NCBI GenBank assembly: GCA_963660385.1
Contig: CAVKWQ010000034.1
Location: 1 to 18,595, forward strand
Origin: Avelusimicrobium sp963660385
GTDB lineage: Bacteria > Elusimicrobiota > Elusimicrobia > Elusimicrobiales > Elusimicrobiaceae
Direction of reading: 5' to 3'
Length of the DNA stretch: 18,595 nucleotides
Positions within the stretch are counted from its first letter, which is position 1; each line of letters opens with the position of its first letter. Under the pieces are notes generated by a model. That model was not told the DNA's origin. It saw only the letters and a program-made list of their open reading frames with translations, and searched no databases. Position numbers and translations under genes: made by a program. Positions 7,111 to 14,377 of the stretch are shown one piece after another.

Positions 7111-7932
7111 TTACAAATAACAAACAAGGTTAAACACGGCTACCGCCGCCAAATACAAATACATATTCGGTATGCGCAGTTTGCGCGTAATGAAACTGAC
7201 CATAATAAAAAACAGCACAATTACGGCCCGCGTAACAAAATGCACATCTATTTCGGCAAAGTCTTTTAAATAATAATACACGCCGAACAAAATCATCCCC
7301 ACCGCCAACACAATGCCGATGCGTTTGGCGTTGTAGATGGTTTTGTTCCAGTCAAACCGCGTAAGGCCAAAGCAGGAGTTTTCCTTGGCGGTGTAACTGA
7401 TTTTTAAACCTTGCCATTTTACAAACAGCGCTACGGCGTTAAAGGCAAAAAAAGCGGCCGCGCCTGCGCCAAAGACATAAAAAAGCGGAATTTTTACACT
7501 TTCGTCCAATTCAAAAAAGTTCACGCCCAAGGCCAGCCAAATAAAAATAGCCAGTAACAGCGTAAGCGGTTTTAAGGTGCCCCAAAATAAACGGTCGCCA
7601 ATAGAGGCTGTGGTGATAGATAAACTGCGGCGAATACCGTTCCACTCGTTTATTTTGTTCTTAAAGTCGGAAAGCGACTGCGCGTGCGCAATTTCTTCCT
7701 CTTGCTTGGCAAGCGCGCCCAAACAAAAAGACGCCATTACGGGGTGCGTATTAAAACTTTCCAAATAGCGTTGCAAAACCGAGGGCAGGGCGTCTTTGTC
7801 GTCCTTGTATTCGTTTTTCAAAAATGGGAGCATTGTAAACGTGAGCCCCAAGTTTTGGTATTTCATATAGTTCCAGCCCGCTTGCAGAAAGAAGGAACGC
7901 AGAAACAAACTAAGTTGCAGAGAGAATTTCAT
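7111..7932 (-). CDS. PTS mannose-family EIID membrane subunit
   Basis: EIID forms the sugar channel with EIIC in mannose/fructose/sorbose-type PTS. The protein has 273 residues. The family's N-terminal region is clear: RSFFLQAGWNY (12-22), QNLGLTFTMLPFLK (26-39), FNTHPVMA (60-67) and ASIGDRLFWGTLKPL (109-123). The C-terminal half has about five hydrophobic segments (near 122-140, 148-171, 204-222, 233-249 and 255-272). A 3-base gap follows EIIC. The sugar specificity cannot be read from sequence. Confidence 0.93.
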   Translation of the reverse strand: MKFSLQLSLFLRSFFLQAGWNYMKYQNLGLTFTMLPFLKNEYKDDKDALPSVLQRYLESFNTHPVMASFCLGALAKQEEEIAHAQSLSDFKNKINEWNGIRRSLSITTASIGDRLFWGTLKPLTLLLAIFIWLALGVNFFELDESVKIPLFYVFGAGAAAFFAFNAVALFVKWQGLKISYTAKENSCFGLTRFDWNKTIYNAKRIGIVLAVGMILFGVYYYLKDFAEIDVHFVTRAVIVLFFIMVSFITRKLRIPNMYLYLAAVAVFNLVCYL

Positions 7933-7935
7933 ACG

Positions 7936-8541
7936 CTACCTCGTCTTTAAGCGGAACGCGGGTACCAATGTGGCAAGCCCGATCCACGGAACAGCCATAT
8001 AGGCAAACCGGCACGCAAAATGCGCTTGGGCCGGGATAAACGGCACGAGCCACACAAGGCCCTTGCCGCACAGCCAAGTAAACAAAAAAATCAGCAGGAA
8101 CGTGCTTAAAAACGCATTGGCGAGGGCCGATAAAATGGCGTGATTAATTTGCCCGGGCTTTTGCATTACTTGCCGCTCCCAAAAAATCAACCATTTAAAG
8201 CGGTTTTTGCGCATAAACTTTTCAGCCAGCGCAAATAAAATCGCTCCCACCACGCCGAAGAAGAACGCAAAATAAAGTTCAATGCCCATTGCGTGCAGCG
8301 CAAGCGTAACCGCAGAACAAACCACCGCGCTGGGGGGTAAAATGCCGCCCAAGGGGTTTACGTCCGAAAAGAGCAGTTCCGTAAATACCCCCACCTGTAT
8401 CCCGGCCATTAAATCGCCCGTCCAAAGGGATAATAGCGGCCCCGCGATAATTCCGCGCGAAAGCGTCAACTGGAACGCATACGTCGTGTCCAGTTCCAGC
8501 AAAGCCGCGCTTACGCACAGGGCAAAAATTTCCGGGGTCAT
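7936..8541 (-). CDS. PTS mannose-family EIIC membrane subunit (short)
   Basis: This is the substrate-translocating membrane subunit that works with EIID. The signature GIQVGVFTELLF, followed by NPLGGILPP (62-70), is typical of EIIC of the mannose/sorbose family. Hydrophobic segments lie near 4-20, 28-48, 72-84, 87-107, 135-157 and 177-196. At 201 residues it is shorter than most family members (about 250-270), with no sign of a frameshift, so the C-terminal part appears naturally reduced. It overlaps EIIB by four bases (ATGA). Confidence 0.9.
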   Translation of the reverse strand: MTPEIFALCVSAALLELDTTYAFQLTLSRGIIAGPLLSLWTGDLMAGIQVGVFTELLFSDVNPLGGILPPSAVVCSAVTLALHAMGIELYFAFFFGVVGAILFALAEKFMRKNRFKWLIFWERQVMQKPGQINHAILSALANAFLSTFLLIFLFTWLCGKGLVWLVPFIPAQAHFACRFAYMAVPWIGLATLVPAFRLKTR

Positions 8542-8999
8542 TGTAAGGCCTCGCTTACCGATACGGAAGCGGACGAGGGCACGGCGCGTGTTTCAATTTG
8601 GATACCTAAGTCCCGTATCAGTTTTAAAAATTGTTTGTCATCGGCGTCCAAAAATACGTTATCGTCCAACTTTTGGGCGCCGTCTTTAAAGTGCATCCCG
8701 CCGATGTTTAGGGATTTAATTTGCAGGCCGTCTTTAATCAGGTCCGTAAATTCTTTTAAAGAACCCATTAACAGAAAGATTCTCCGCTTGGATTCGGCCG
8801 CATACCGCGCGCAGGCGTGCGGGTCCAAAATCGTCAGTTCATATTCGTAGGGCAGACTCAAACGCAGGAGGCCGCGGTTGAGGCAGGACTCCTTGTAACA
8901 AGGAATCAAAATCTCATCCACGTTTAACTCCGGCAGCCAGGCCTGTACAATTTGGCCGTGAATCAGGCGGTCGTCCACCCGTGCGAATATAATCGGCAT
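8538..8999 (-). CDS. PTS mannose-family EIIB phosphotransfer subunit
   Basis: Cytoplasmic EIIB receives phosphate from EIIA and gives it to the incoming sugar. The protein has 153 residues. The active-site His14 lies in RVDDRLIHGQIVQAW (7-21), the family's signature. KSLNIGGMHF (94-103) matches the conserved central region. The start overlaps the EIIA stop by one base (TAATG), a typical coupled arrangement. EIIA and EIIB are separate genes here rather than fused as in E. coli ManX. Confidence 0.95.
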   Translation of the reverse strand: MPIIFARVDDRLIHGQIVQAWLPELNVDEILIPCYKESCLNRGLLRLSLPYEYELTILDPHACARYAAESKRRIFLLMGSLKEFTDLIKDGLQIKSLNIGGMHFKDGAQKLDDNVFLDADDKQFLKLIRDLGIQIETRAVPSSASVSVSEALQ

Positions 9000-9406
9000 T
9001 AGAGCCCCTTAATCAAAAGTTCCGTTGCGTTGATAACCGCGCGTTTGCCGTCGGCTTCAATTTTTTCCGCCAGTTCCTTGGAGGATAATTTTTTGCGGTT
9101 GTTCATTGCGGTTAGGAGCATACTTAAATTAAGCCCCGTAATCACATAGCATTTGGGCAAATCCTTGCTGGCGGTAAGGGAAATGTTGGTCGCGCTGCCG
9201 CCAAAGATATCGGTCAAAATAAGCGCGCCGTCTTCGCACGATTTTAACAGTTCGTGCAGTTTGGCGGCTTCCTTTTCCACCGAGGCGGCCGTGGTAACGG
9301 CAAAGGTAGCAAAGCCGTCGTCCGACGGTTTGCCGATGATTTGTCCGGCAGTTTCCAACATTTGTTGGGCCAAGTGCCCGTGCGTTACTAAAACAATTTT
9401 CACCAT
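8999..9406 (-). CDS. PTS mannose-family EIIA phosphotransfer subunit
   Basis: EIIA accepts phosphate from HPr. The protein has 135 residues, the size of a single IIA-Man domain. His9 in VTHGHLA is the phosphorylation site, and LTDIFGGSATN (64-74) is the family's second conserved loop. The gene starts two bases after the rapZ stop. In many bacteria a lone IIA-Man next to hprK and rapZ is a regulator. Here the matching IIB, IIC and IID follow, so real sugar transport is likely. Confidence 0.95.
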   Translation of the reverse strand: MVKIVLVTHGHLAQQMLETAGQIIGKPSDDGFATFAVTTAASVEKEAAKLHELLKSCEDGALILTDIFGGSATNISLTASKDLPKCYVITGLNLSMLLTAMNNRKKLSSKELAEKIEADGKRAVINATELLIKGL

Positions 9407-9408
9407 AA

Positions 9409-10266
9409 TTAAAGTCCTATGTCCCTATGAAATTCCGAAGCGTTTAACCCTGCTTTGGTCAGGCGTTGGGCCAGTTCGTGCGCCATAAAAACGCTTCTGT
9501 GGCGTCCGCCCGTGCAACCCATTGCAATAGTTAAATAACTTTTTCCTTCCTTAATATACTTAGGTATCAAATATTTAATTAAATCTGCAAATTTTTCGGC
9601 AAATTCCTTGGTTTCTTTAAAGGACATAATATATTGCTGAACCTCTTTATCTAGGCCCGTTTTTTCGCGCAGTTCGGGAATATAGAACGGGTTGGGTAAA
9701 AAGCGTACGTCCATTACAATATCGCAATCCTTTAAAATGCCGTTTTTAAAGCCAAACGACGCCACGGTAATTTGCATATCACCCTCGCGCGTGAGCCCCA
9801 AGAGCGCAGACAGTTTTTCTTTCAGTTCCCCCAATTTTAAATCGGAGGTGTCTATCACCCTGTCGGCCATTGTGCGGATAGGGCTCATCACCTTGCGCTC
9901 GTGTGCTAGGGCGGTAGCCAGTTTTTTGTGAATCGGGTGGCGGTGCTTGGTTTCCGAGAAGCGGCGAATCAAGCACTCTTCCGACGCGTCCAAAAAGATG
10001 ACCTTTACGACGAAATCGTCCTGCACCATTGAGTTTAAAATCTTGGGCATTTCGCGCAGGCGGTCGCCCTCGCGCACGTCAATGCCAAGGGCCACATCGC
10101 GGCGTTCGCCGCTTTGTTTTAAATAATCGGTAAAGTTTTTAAACAGGGCAAGCGGCAGGTTGTCCACGCAATAGAACCCAAAATCGCCAAAGATTTTCAG
10201 CGCCTGGGATTTGCCGGCCCCGCTCATACCCGTAATGATAAAAATCCGTCTTTTATTGCTTGCCAT
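9409..10266 (-). CDS. rapZ: RapZ-family RNase adapter / nucleotide-binding protein
   Basis: RapZ (YvcJ/YhbJ family) is a P-loop protein. In enterobacteria it binds small RNAs and directs RNase E to control glucosamine-6-phosphate synthase. The protein has 285 residues. Walker A is GMSGAGKS (13-20), DNLP at 35-38 is conserved, RRFSETKHRHP lies in the middle, and the C-terminal domain has GCTGGRHRS (250-258) and ends in HRDIGL. AAGGGG lies just before the ATG, which overlaps the end of hprK by 14 bases. Its neighbours hprK and EIIA are frequent partners in other phyla. Its RNA target here is unknown. Confidence 0.96.
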   Translation of the reverse strand: MASNKRRIFIITGMSGAGKSQALKIFGDFGFYCVDNLPLALFKNFTDYLKQSGERRDVALGIDVREGDRLREMPKILNSMVQDDFVVKVIFLDASEECLIRRFSETKHRHPIHKKLATALAHERKVMSPIRTMADRVIDTSDLKLGELKEKLSALLGLTREGDMQITVASFGFKNGILKDCDIVMDVRFLPNPFYIPELREKTGLDKEVQQYIMSFKETKEFAEKFADLIKYLIPKYIKEGKSYLTIAMGCTGGRHRSVFMAHELAQRLTKAGLNASEFHRDIGL

Positions 10267-11203
10267 TGTTCCCCTTCTTCATTTTGTCCAAGATTTTTTG
10301 GCTAAATTCTTTGGCGGAAAAAATGCCTTGGCTTTTGAGTTGCTGGTTTAACGCGGCCACCTCAATCAGTACGGCCAAGTTGCGCCCCGGTGTAACGGGC
10401 AAGCCCAGCGAAGGCACCTCCACCCCCAAAATATTAGTCGTTTTCTGCTCCACTCCCAGTCGGTCAATAGGTTGCTTGCTGGGGGACGTAAGCACCACTT
10501 CCATATCAATATTGGTTTCGTCTAACGTAGAGCCTACGCCAAACAAAAGGGGTACGTCCAAAATGCCCAGCCCGCGTACTTCCATATAATGCTTTAACAT
10601 TGTCGGGCAGGAGCCGACCAGAAAACGGCCAAACCGTTTTTGTACTTCTACTACGTCATCCGCTACTAAAATATGTCCGCGCTTAATCAATTCCAGCGCG
10701 CACTCGCTTTTGCCGATGCCCGCATCGCCGCGGATCAGTACGCCGATGCCGCTCACATCCACCAGTACGCCGTGCATATGCGTAACGGGCGATAATTTTT
10801 CGTCCAAAAAGCGGGAGAACTCCGCAATAAACGCGGTGGACTCCATATCCGTTTTAAGCACCGGCACGTCCGACCCCAAACAGGCCTTTCGTACGGCAGG
10901 CAGGGGGTCTAATCCGGCGGTGGTAATCACACAGGGCACTTGGCCCTCGCTTAACATTTTGGAAATATTGGCGCGCAGGCGCGTTTTGTTTTCCTTTTGG
11001 CAGAAAGCGTGTTCCCCGCGGCCGAACACTTGTACGGAATTGGGGCGGAAACTTTCCAAATGGCCGCAAAGCGCCAAGCCCGGGCGGTTGACGTGCCCGA
11101 GCGTGATTTCGCGGTGGATGTACCGTTTCCCGCAGACCAACTCCAAGTGGAGTCTTTCCACTTGGAGCAGTTCTGCTACGGTGATAGATTTGGTAAATTC
11201 CAA
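10253..11203 (-). CDS. hprK: HPr kinase/phosphorylase
   Basis: HprK phosphorylates and dephosphorylates HPr at Ser46 in response to glycolytic intermediates, setting carbon catabolite control and PTS flux. The protein has 316 residues. Visible are His144 in HMHGVLVDV, Walker A GDAGIGKS (159-166; Ala replaces the usual Ser at the third position), the acidic pair at 182-183, the family signature MEVRGLGILDV (207-217) and the C-terminal loop PVTPGRNLA (Thr where Arg is common). The start is a TTG, chosen because the next Met is at residue 83 and GGGGG lies six bases upstream. It begins 17 bases after hpf. Confidence 0.96.
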   Translation of the reverse strand: MEFTKSITVAELLQVERLHLELVCGKRYIHREITLGHVNRPGLALCGHLESFRPNSVQVFGRGEHAFCQKENKTRLRANISKMLSEGQVPCVITTAGLDPLPAVRKACLGSDVPVLKTDMESTAFIAEFSRFLDEKLSPVTHMHGVLVDVSGIGVLIRGDAGIGKSECALELIKRGHILVADDVVEVQKRFGRFLVGSCPTMLKHYMEVRGLGILDVPLLFGVGSTLDETNIDMEVVLTSPSKQPIDRLGVEQKTTNILGVEVPSLGLPVTPGRNLAVLIEVAALNQQLKSQGIFSAKEFSQKILDKMKKGNNGKQ

Positions 11204-11220
11204 AAGTGCCCCCGTGTGGG

Positions 11221-11772
11221 TTATTTTTTCTTAATCGGTTTAATCAGCCCGTAAGTACCGTCCAGGCGTTTAAAGATTAAGTTGATTTGTTTGGAATCTT
11301 CGTCCAAGAACATCCAGAAGGAATATCCCAGGCGTTCCATTTCGTAGGCGGCATCTTCCGGGTTCATCGGAGAAACTTCCACCTGCTTAATGACGGAAAA
11401 TTTCACATCCGTCTGCGGCAAAATAAGGTGTTCAGCAAACGGATTTACGTCCGCTTCCTTTACTGCCTTTTTGGTTACCTTGCGGGCCTTGGCTTTGTTT
11501 TTAATTTTCTTGGCCTGCGCTTCGGCTTTCACCGCGGCGGCGTCAATGGCTTTGTAGAGGTTGTCTTCCACGGCGCTGGCGCTGATGGTGGTTTTAGCCC
11601 CCGTGTGCAGCACAATGTCGGCGCGCTGGTTGATTTTCTTTTCCACCGAAATCAGCACTTGGGCGGAAACAATGTTGTCAAAAAAGTTTTCAATCTTGCT
11701 TACGCGCGTGTTGATAAATTCTTTGATGGCCGGAGTCAATTTAATGTTTTTGGCCGTAATTTTAATATCCAT
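11221..11772 (-). CDS. hpf: Ribosome hibernation-promoting factor, long form
   Basis: Long HPF dimerises 70S ribosomes into inactive 100S particles in poor growth conditions. The protein has 183 residues. The N-terminal S30AE domain (about 1-100) starts DIKITAKNIKLTPAIKEFI. A basic, lysine-rich linker follows (about 85-110). The C-terminal dimerisation domain (about 125-183) contains SPMNPEDAAYEMERLGYSFW and the DGTYGLIKP ending. GGAGGG (11776-11781) precedes the ATG. It is the first gene of the operon and has its own strong promoter. Confidence 0.96.
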   Translation of the reverse strand: MDIKITAKNIKLTPAIKEFINTRVSKIENFFDNIVSAQVLISVEKKINQRADIVLHTGAKTTISASAVEDNLYKAIDAAAVKAEAQAKKIKNKAKARKVTKKAVKEADVNPFAEHLILPQTDVKFSVIKQVEVSPMNPEDAAYEMERLGYSFWMFLDEDSKQINLIFKRLDGTYGLIKPIKKK

Positions 11773-11814
11773 ATTCCCTCCGTTATTGTTTTACGAGTGT
11801 ATCCCCGTAGAGTT

Positions 11815-11843
11815 ATTAAACCATTAATCAGCCCCGCTGTCAA
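11815..11843 (-). promoter_or_regulatory. Main promoter of the hpf-hprK-rapZ-PTS-lepA operon
   Basis: On the minus strand a perfect TTGACA (11843-11838) and TTTAAT (11820-11815, 5/6) are separated by exactly 17 bp, and the -10 is extended (TGG before it). The expected start at about 11808 gives a 36-base leader before hpf. The TGA within TTGACA is also the stop of the upstream comF-like frame. Confidence 0.85.
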
Positions 11844-12270
11844 TTACGCGTACGGGGAACGGACGCAACTGCACTAAAACCTGTGGGGCGGTTGGGCCGC
11901 AAACGCGTGCGGCCGGAGAAAACTATTAGTTGGATGGGGCGTTTGAGCCCGTGAACGGAAGAATTATTTGATGCGCCTCCGGGAACGTCGGTTAATATTA
12001 GTAGTGTAGGCGTTTTGGACGGAATTTCAAGCCCTGCCTTGCGTTTGGGGAGAAATTTGTTTAAGATATATGTAAGCAAGTCCCCTTGCCCGCCGGACGC
12101 TTCGGCACAATTTGATGCTGTTTTTGGAAGCCTGTGTGGAACAGGTTGAGCCGCGTAATACGGCGCACATCACTCCAAAAACGGCCGTATTTTAAACGCA
12201 ATATGAGCGGCCTAATTACCCGCTTGTATTGCGTTGAACGCTCTTTGCCATATTTTTATATATGGCAAGG
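11840..12270 (-). pseudogene. comF: Possible decayed comF (phosphoribosyltransferase-like) upstream of hpf
   Basis: No intact gene is here, but minus-strand fragments recall ComF in the right order. In one frame (about 12187-12240) RPLILRLKYGRF matches the LI..LKY.GR region. In another frame PVPHRL...SNCAEAS (about 12090-12145) recalls PVPLH...GFNQAEALA. The same frame then has ILTDVPGGAS (about 11970-12000), resembling the PRPP loop VDDVxTTGAT. The frame change, in-frame stops, short distances between motifs and unusual CTA/ATA codons suggest a wreck. comF-like genes are found next to hpf in some Firmicutes, which supports the idea. Each match is short and frames were chosen freely, so chance resemblance is possible. 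The region overlaps strong inverted repeats. Confidence 0.42.
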
Positions 12271-12353
12271 GCTACGGCTGTTTGCTTCGGGTTAGTGATG
12301 TGGCTCTGGCAACCGGCCGTTTTTGTTTCCTCACGGGCTTAAAAAGAAGCCCG
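12076..12353. other. Densely structured intergenic region, candidate non-coding RNA or switch
   Basis: Inverted repeats are packed end to end. Four are strong. Pair A is CACATCACT (12166-12174) with 12294-12302. Pair B is CAAAAACGGCCG (12176-12187) with 12314-12325. One hairpin pairs 12195-12203 with 12227-12235 and has an inner 5-bp extension. Another pairs 12245-12253 with 12260-12268. A and B cross, so they form either a pseudoknot or two exclusive folds. Weaker hairpins lie at 12076-12089, 12092-12106, 12131-12145 and 12150-12164, and a 7-bp hairpin closes the region at 12334-12353. No tRNA, tmRNA, RNase P or SRP signature is seen. The strand is undecided; a minus-strand RNA would lie upstream of hpf. 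Confidence 0.5.
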
Positions 12354-12364
12354 CTTTCTTATTT
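12334..12364 (+). terminator. Weak terminator-like hairpin
   Basis: A 7-bp stem CGGGCTT/AAGCCCG (12334-12340 with 12347-12353) with an AAAAAG loop is followed on the plus strand by CTTTCTTATTTC, which is pyrimidine-rich but not a clean U tract. It could end a plus-strand transcript of the structured region. On the minus strand no U tract follows. Confidence 0.35.
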
Positions 12365-12372
12365 CACTCACT

Positions 12373-12400
12373 TTGATTGCTTCTTTCTCCATATTATAAG
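12373..12400 (+). promoter_or_regulatory. Probable promoter of the GT2-Stealth operon
   Basis: TTGATT (12373-12378, 4/6) and TATAAG (12395-12400, 5/6) are 16 bp apart. The expected start at about 12407 gives a leader of about 90 bases. A perfect TATAAT also reads on the minus strand at 12398-12393, but without a -35 box. Confidence 0.5.
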
Positions 12401-12453
12401 GCGTTTATTTTGAACGCGTGGGAAAACCTCCGCCAAGAGTCTCCCGCGCGCAT

Positions 12454-12480
12454 CCCCGCGCGTTTTTGCGCGCGGGGTAT
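12454..12480 (+). promoter_or_regulatory. Terminator-like leader hairpin before the glycosyltransferase
   Basis: A 9-bp all-GC stem (12454-12462 with 12469-12477) is followed by TATTTTA and, a few bases later, by AAAGGAG and the start codon. A second copy of the left arm, CCCGCGCG (12443-12450), could pair with the same right arm, so two competing folds exist. The layout suggests attenuation or control of access to the ribosome binding site. Confidence 0.5.
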
Positions 12481-12497
12481 TTTACAAAGGAGCAATT

Positions 12498-13469
12498 ATG
12501 AAACCTCAAATCTCGGTGTTAATTCCCGTGCGCAACGCGGAAAAATATTTACCCCTGTGCTTATCTTGTTTAGCCAAGCAGACCTTTACGGACTTTGAAA
12601 TTATCTGTATAGATTCTGCCTCTACCGATAACACCCTTTCCATTTTGGAACAAGGCGCCAAAGAGGACCCGCGCCTGCATTTTACGACGCAGGAAAACAA
12701 AGGCATTGCCGCTACGCGTAATGCGCTTGTGCAAAAGGCGCAGGGAAAGTATTTGGCCTTTGTGGATGCGGATGATTTTATTTTCCCCGCGTATTTGGAA
12801 AAATTATATCAGGCCGCCGAAGCGGAGCAGGCCGAAATTACCAAGTGCTTCTTTCACGAGGTGGAAGAAAACGGTTTCCCGCGCGTGCAGGAACATTGCC
12901 ACAGCAGTTTTTATCGCTTATGCGCGGAAGGGGACGGTGCGCGCTTTCGCGGTGGGTACGAGGATTCCGTGCTGTGGGGAAAATTATTTTTGCGCGAGTG
13001 GTTTGTAAAACATCAATTTGAATTTTGGACGGGGCGCGTAGCCGAGGATTTTTGCGTGGTTATTTTGGCGTATCTGTATGCTAAAAAAATTGCGATTGTG
13101 CCGGAAAAATTATATTGCTACCGCAAGGGCAATGCTTCGGCCATTACGGCTAATTCTTATAATATGGCCGTCGGGGCGCTGCTCAATCTGGTAGATTTAA
13201 AAACGGATTTAATCCGCCGCCAAAAATGGAACCGCCAAACGGCGCAAGAGTGGATGCGTGCTACGGTGTGGGGCATTTGCCGCTTCCGCAAATTCTCGGC
13301 GGGAAAACGCCAAGAACAGCAAGAATTGCTCTCTCGCGCTTTTACTGCCGCGCGCGACAGTGTAAGCCTTTGCGTCGGCCTTTCTTACCTGCGCTGGCGT
13401 TTATTCTTTTTGCTTGTAAAATTGAGTGGCAAGCGGAGTGTTTACTTTTGGAGCAAACTATTTAGATGA
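12498..13469 (+). CDS. Family 2 glycosyltransferase
   Basis: A GT-A fold enzyme predicted to transfer a sugar from a nucleotide donor onto a surface polysaccharide or glycan. The protein has 323 residues. The N-terminal domain has ISVLIPVRNAEKYLPLCL (5-22), FEIICIDSASTDNT (33-46), ENKGIAATRN (66-75) and the metal-binding DADD (90-93). Farther on, VAEDFCVV resembles the catalytic ED pair of the family. The C-terminal region is basic and ends in an aromatic, hydrophobic stretch (about 295-320) that may touch the membrane. The start is clear, with AAAGGAG five bases upstream. It overlaps the next gene by four bases, so the two proteins probably act in one pathway. Acceptor and sugar are unknown. 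Confidence 0.92.
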   Translation: MKPQISVLIPVRNAEKYLPLCLSCLAKQTFTDFEIICIDSASTDNTLSILEQGAKEDPRLHFTTQENKGIAATRNALVQKAQGKYLAFVDADDFIFPAYLEKLYQAAEAEQAEITKCFFHEVEENGFPRVQEHCHSSFYRLCAEGDGARFRGGYEDSVLWGKLFLREWFVKHQFEFWTGRVAEDFCVVILAYLYAKKIAIVPEKLYCYRKGNASAITANSYNMAVGALLNLVDLKTDLIRRQKWNRQTAQEWMRATVWGICRFRKFSAGKRQEQQELLSRAFTAARDSVSLCVGLSYLRWRLFFLLVKLSGKRSVYFWSKLFR

Positions 13470-14377
13470 CGGCAGATTTTCCGGTTGATTTAATTCTACT
13501 GTGGGTGGACGGAAACGACCCTGCTTTTGTGCGCGAGTGCAATAGGTATGCGGTCGCACCTGTGCCCGTTGCGCGGTTTGTGCAATCAGGGGAACTGCGC
13601 TATGTACTGCGCGGGGTGGAAAAATTTATGCCGTGGGTAACGCGCGTAGTGCTGGTAACCAACGGCCAATTACCGCCTTGGTTAAACCTAAAACATCCGC
13701 ATTTAAAAATTTTAACGCACACGGAATTTATGCCCGTTTCCGCTTTGCCTACCTTTAACTCGTGTGCAATAGAAATGGGTGTAACCAAGTGGCCGGATTT
13801 AGCCGAACACTTTTTGTTGGCCAATGATGATACCTTTGTGTTTCGGCCGGTTGCAAGGGAATATTTCTTTCCCGCTCCAAACCGTGTAAATAATTATTAC
13901 GCCTTTTACCCGCGTAAAAATTACGAAGAGACTTCCTACGGCCGGCAACTGTTGTTTATCCGCAAGCGGCTTAAAGAGGTTTTCCCTGGGTTAGATTTTC
14001 CGTTGGAGCCCACGCATAATATTTCGGCTTACTTAAAAAGTTCCGTGGCTCCGGCTTGGAACTTATTTGCAGATGAGTTATCTGCTACCGTGCAAAGCCG
14101 TTTTCGTAAAGAAAACAATATGAACTTTTATTTATTTGCGTGTATGGCTGCGGTGCAAGGTTGCGCGGAGTGGAAAAAGCGGCGTATATCGCGTTTGTTC
14201 GGTTCGGATGCGTGTGTATGGGCGTTGTATCAAAACTTTGAGCGGGAAATAAACAAGTACCGCCCGCGGTTGGTGTGCTTAAACGATTCGGAAAATTGCG
14301 GCCCGCAGGACCGGGCTAAATTAACGGCGTATTTGCAAAAGGTGTTTCCTTTGGCAAGCCGTTTTGAAGAAACATAA
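13466..14377 (+). CDS. Stealth-family sugar-phosphate transferase
   Basis: Stealth proteins transfer sugar-1-phosphate units in capsular and exopolysaccharide synthesis; eukaryotic GlcNAc-1-phosphotransferase is related. The protein has 303 residues. Conserved region 1 is LILLWVDGNDP (9-19). Region 2 is ELRYVLRGVEKFMPWV (43-58), continuing to VTNGQLPPWLN (64-74). LLANDDTF (117-124) is the acidic centre. EPTHNISAYLKSS fits region 3, and VCLNDSENC fits region 4 near the end. All four regions are present, so it looks functional. It is coupled to the GT2 gene by an ATGA overlap. No export signal is seen, so it should act on the cytoplasmic face. Confidence 0.92.
   Translation: MTADFPVDLILLWVDGNDPAFVRECNRYAVAPVPVARFVQSGELRYVLRGVEKFMPWVTRVVLVTNGQLPPWLNLKHPHLKILTHTEFMPVSALPTFNSCAIEMGVTKWPDLAEHFLLANDDTFVFRPVAREYFFPAPNRVNNYYAFYPRKNYEETSYGRQLLFIRKRLKEVFPGLDFPLEPTHNISAYLKSSVAPAWNLFADELSATVQSRFRKENNMNFYLFACMAAVQGCAEWKKRRISRLFGSDACVWALYQNFEREINKYRPRLVCLNDSENCGPQDRAKLTAYLQKVFPLASRFEET

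Noticed and set aside
11952..12149. Plus-strand open stretch opposite the comF-like frame
   Set aside because: It has no good start or ribosome binding site and no recognisable motif. It is the mirror of the minus-strand frame with third positions aligned, so its openness is not independent evidence.
12176..12325. MITE-like element bounded by CAAAAACGGCCG / CGGCCGTTTTTG
   Set aside because: The size (150 bp) would fit, but I see no target-site duplication, and the second inverted pair crosses this one instead of nesting. Kept only as an alternative to the RNA reading.
12076..12353. tmRNA, RNase P RNA, SRP RNA, 6S RNA or group II intron domain V
   Set aside because: I looked on both strands for their conserved cores (GGTTCGANTCC arm, GAGGAAAGTCC, GGAAGGAAGCAG, domain V ACGGTTC) and found none. 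A covariance-model scan would settle it.
12343..12394. 17-codon minus-strand peptide after a TATAAT, as a leader peptide
   Set aside because: A weak ribosome binding site, no run of regulatory codons and no clear attenuator U tract on that strand.
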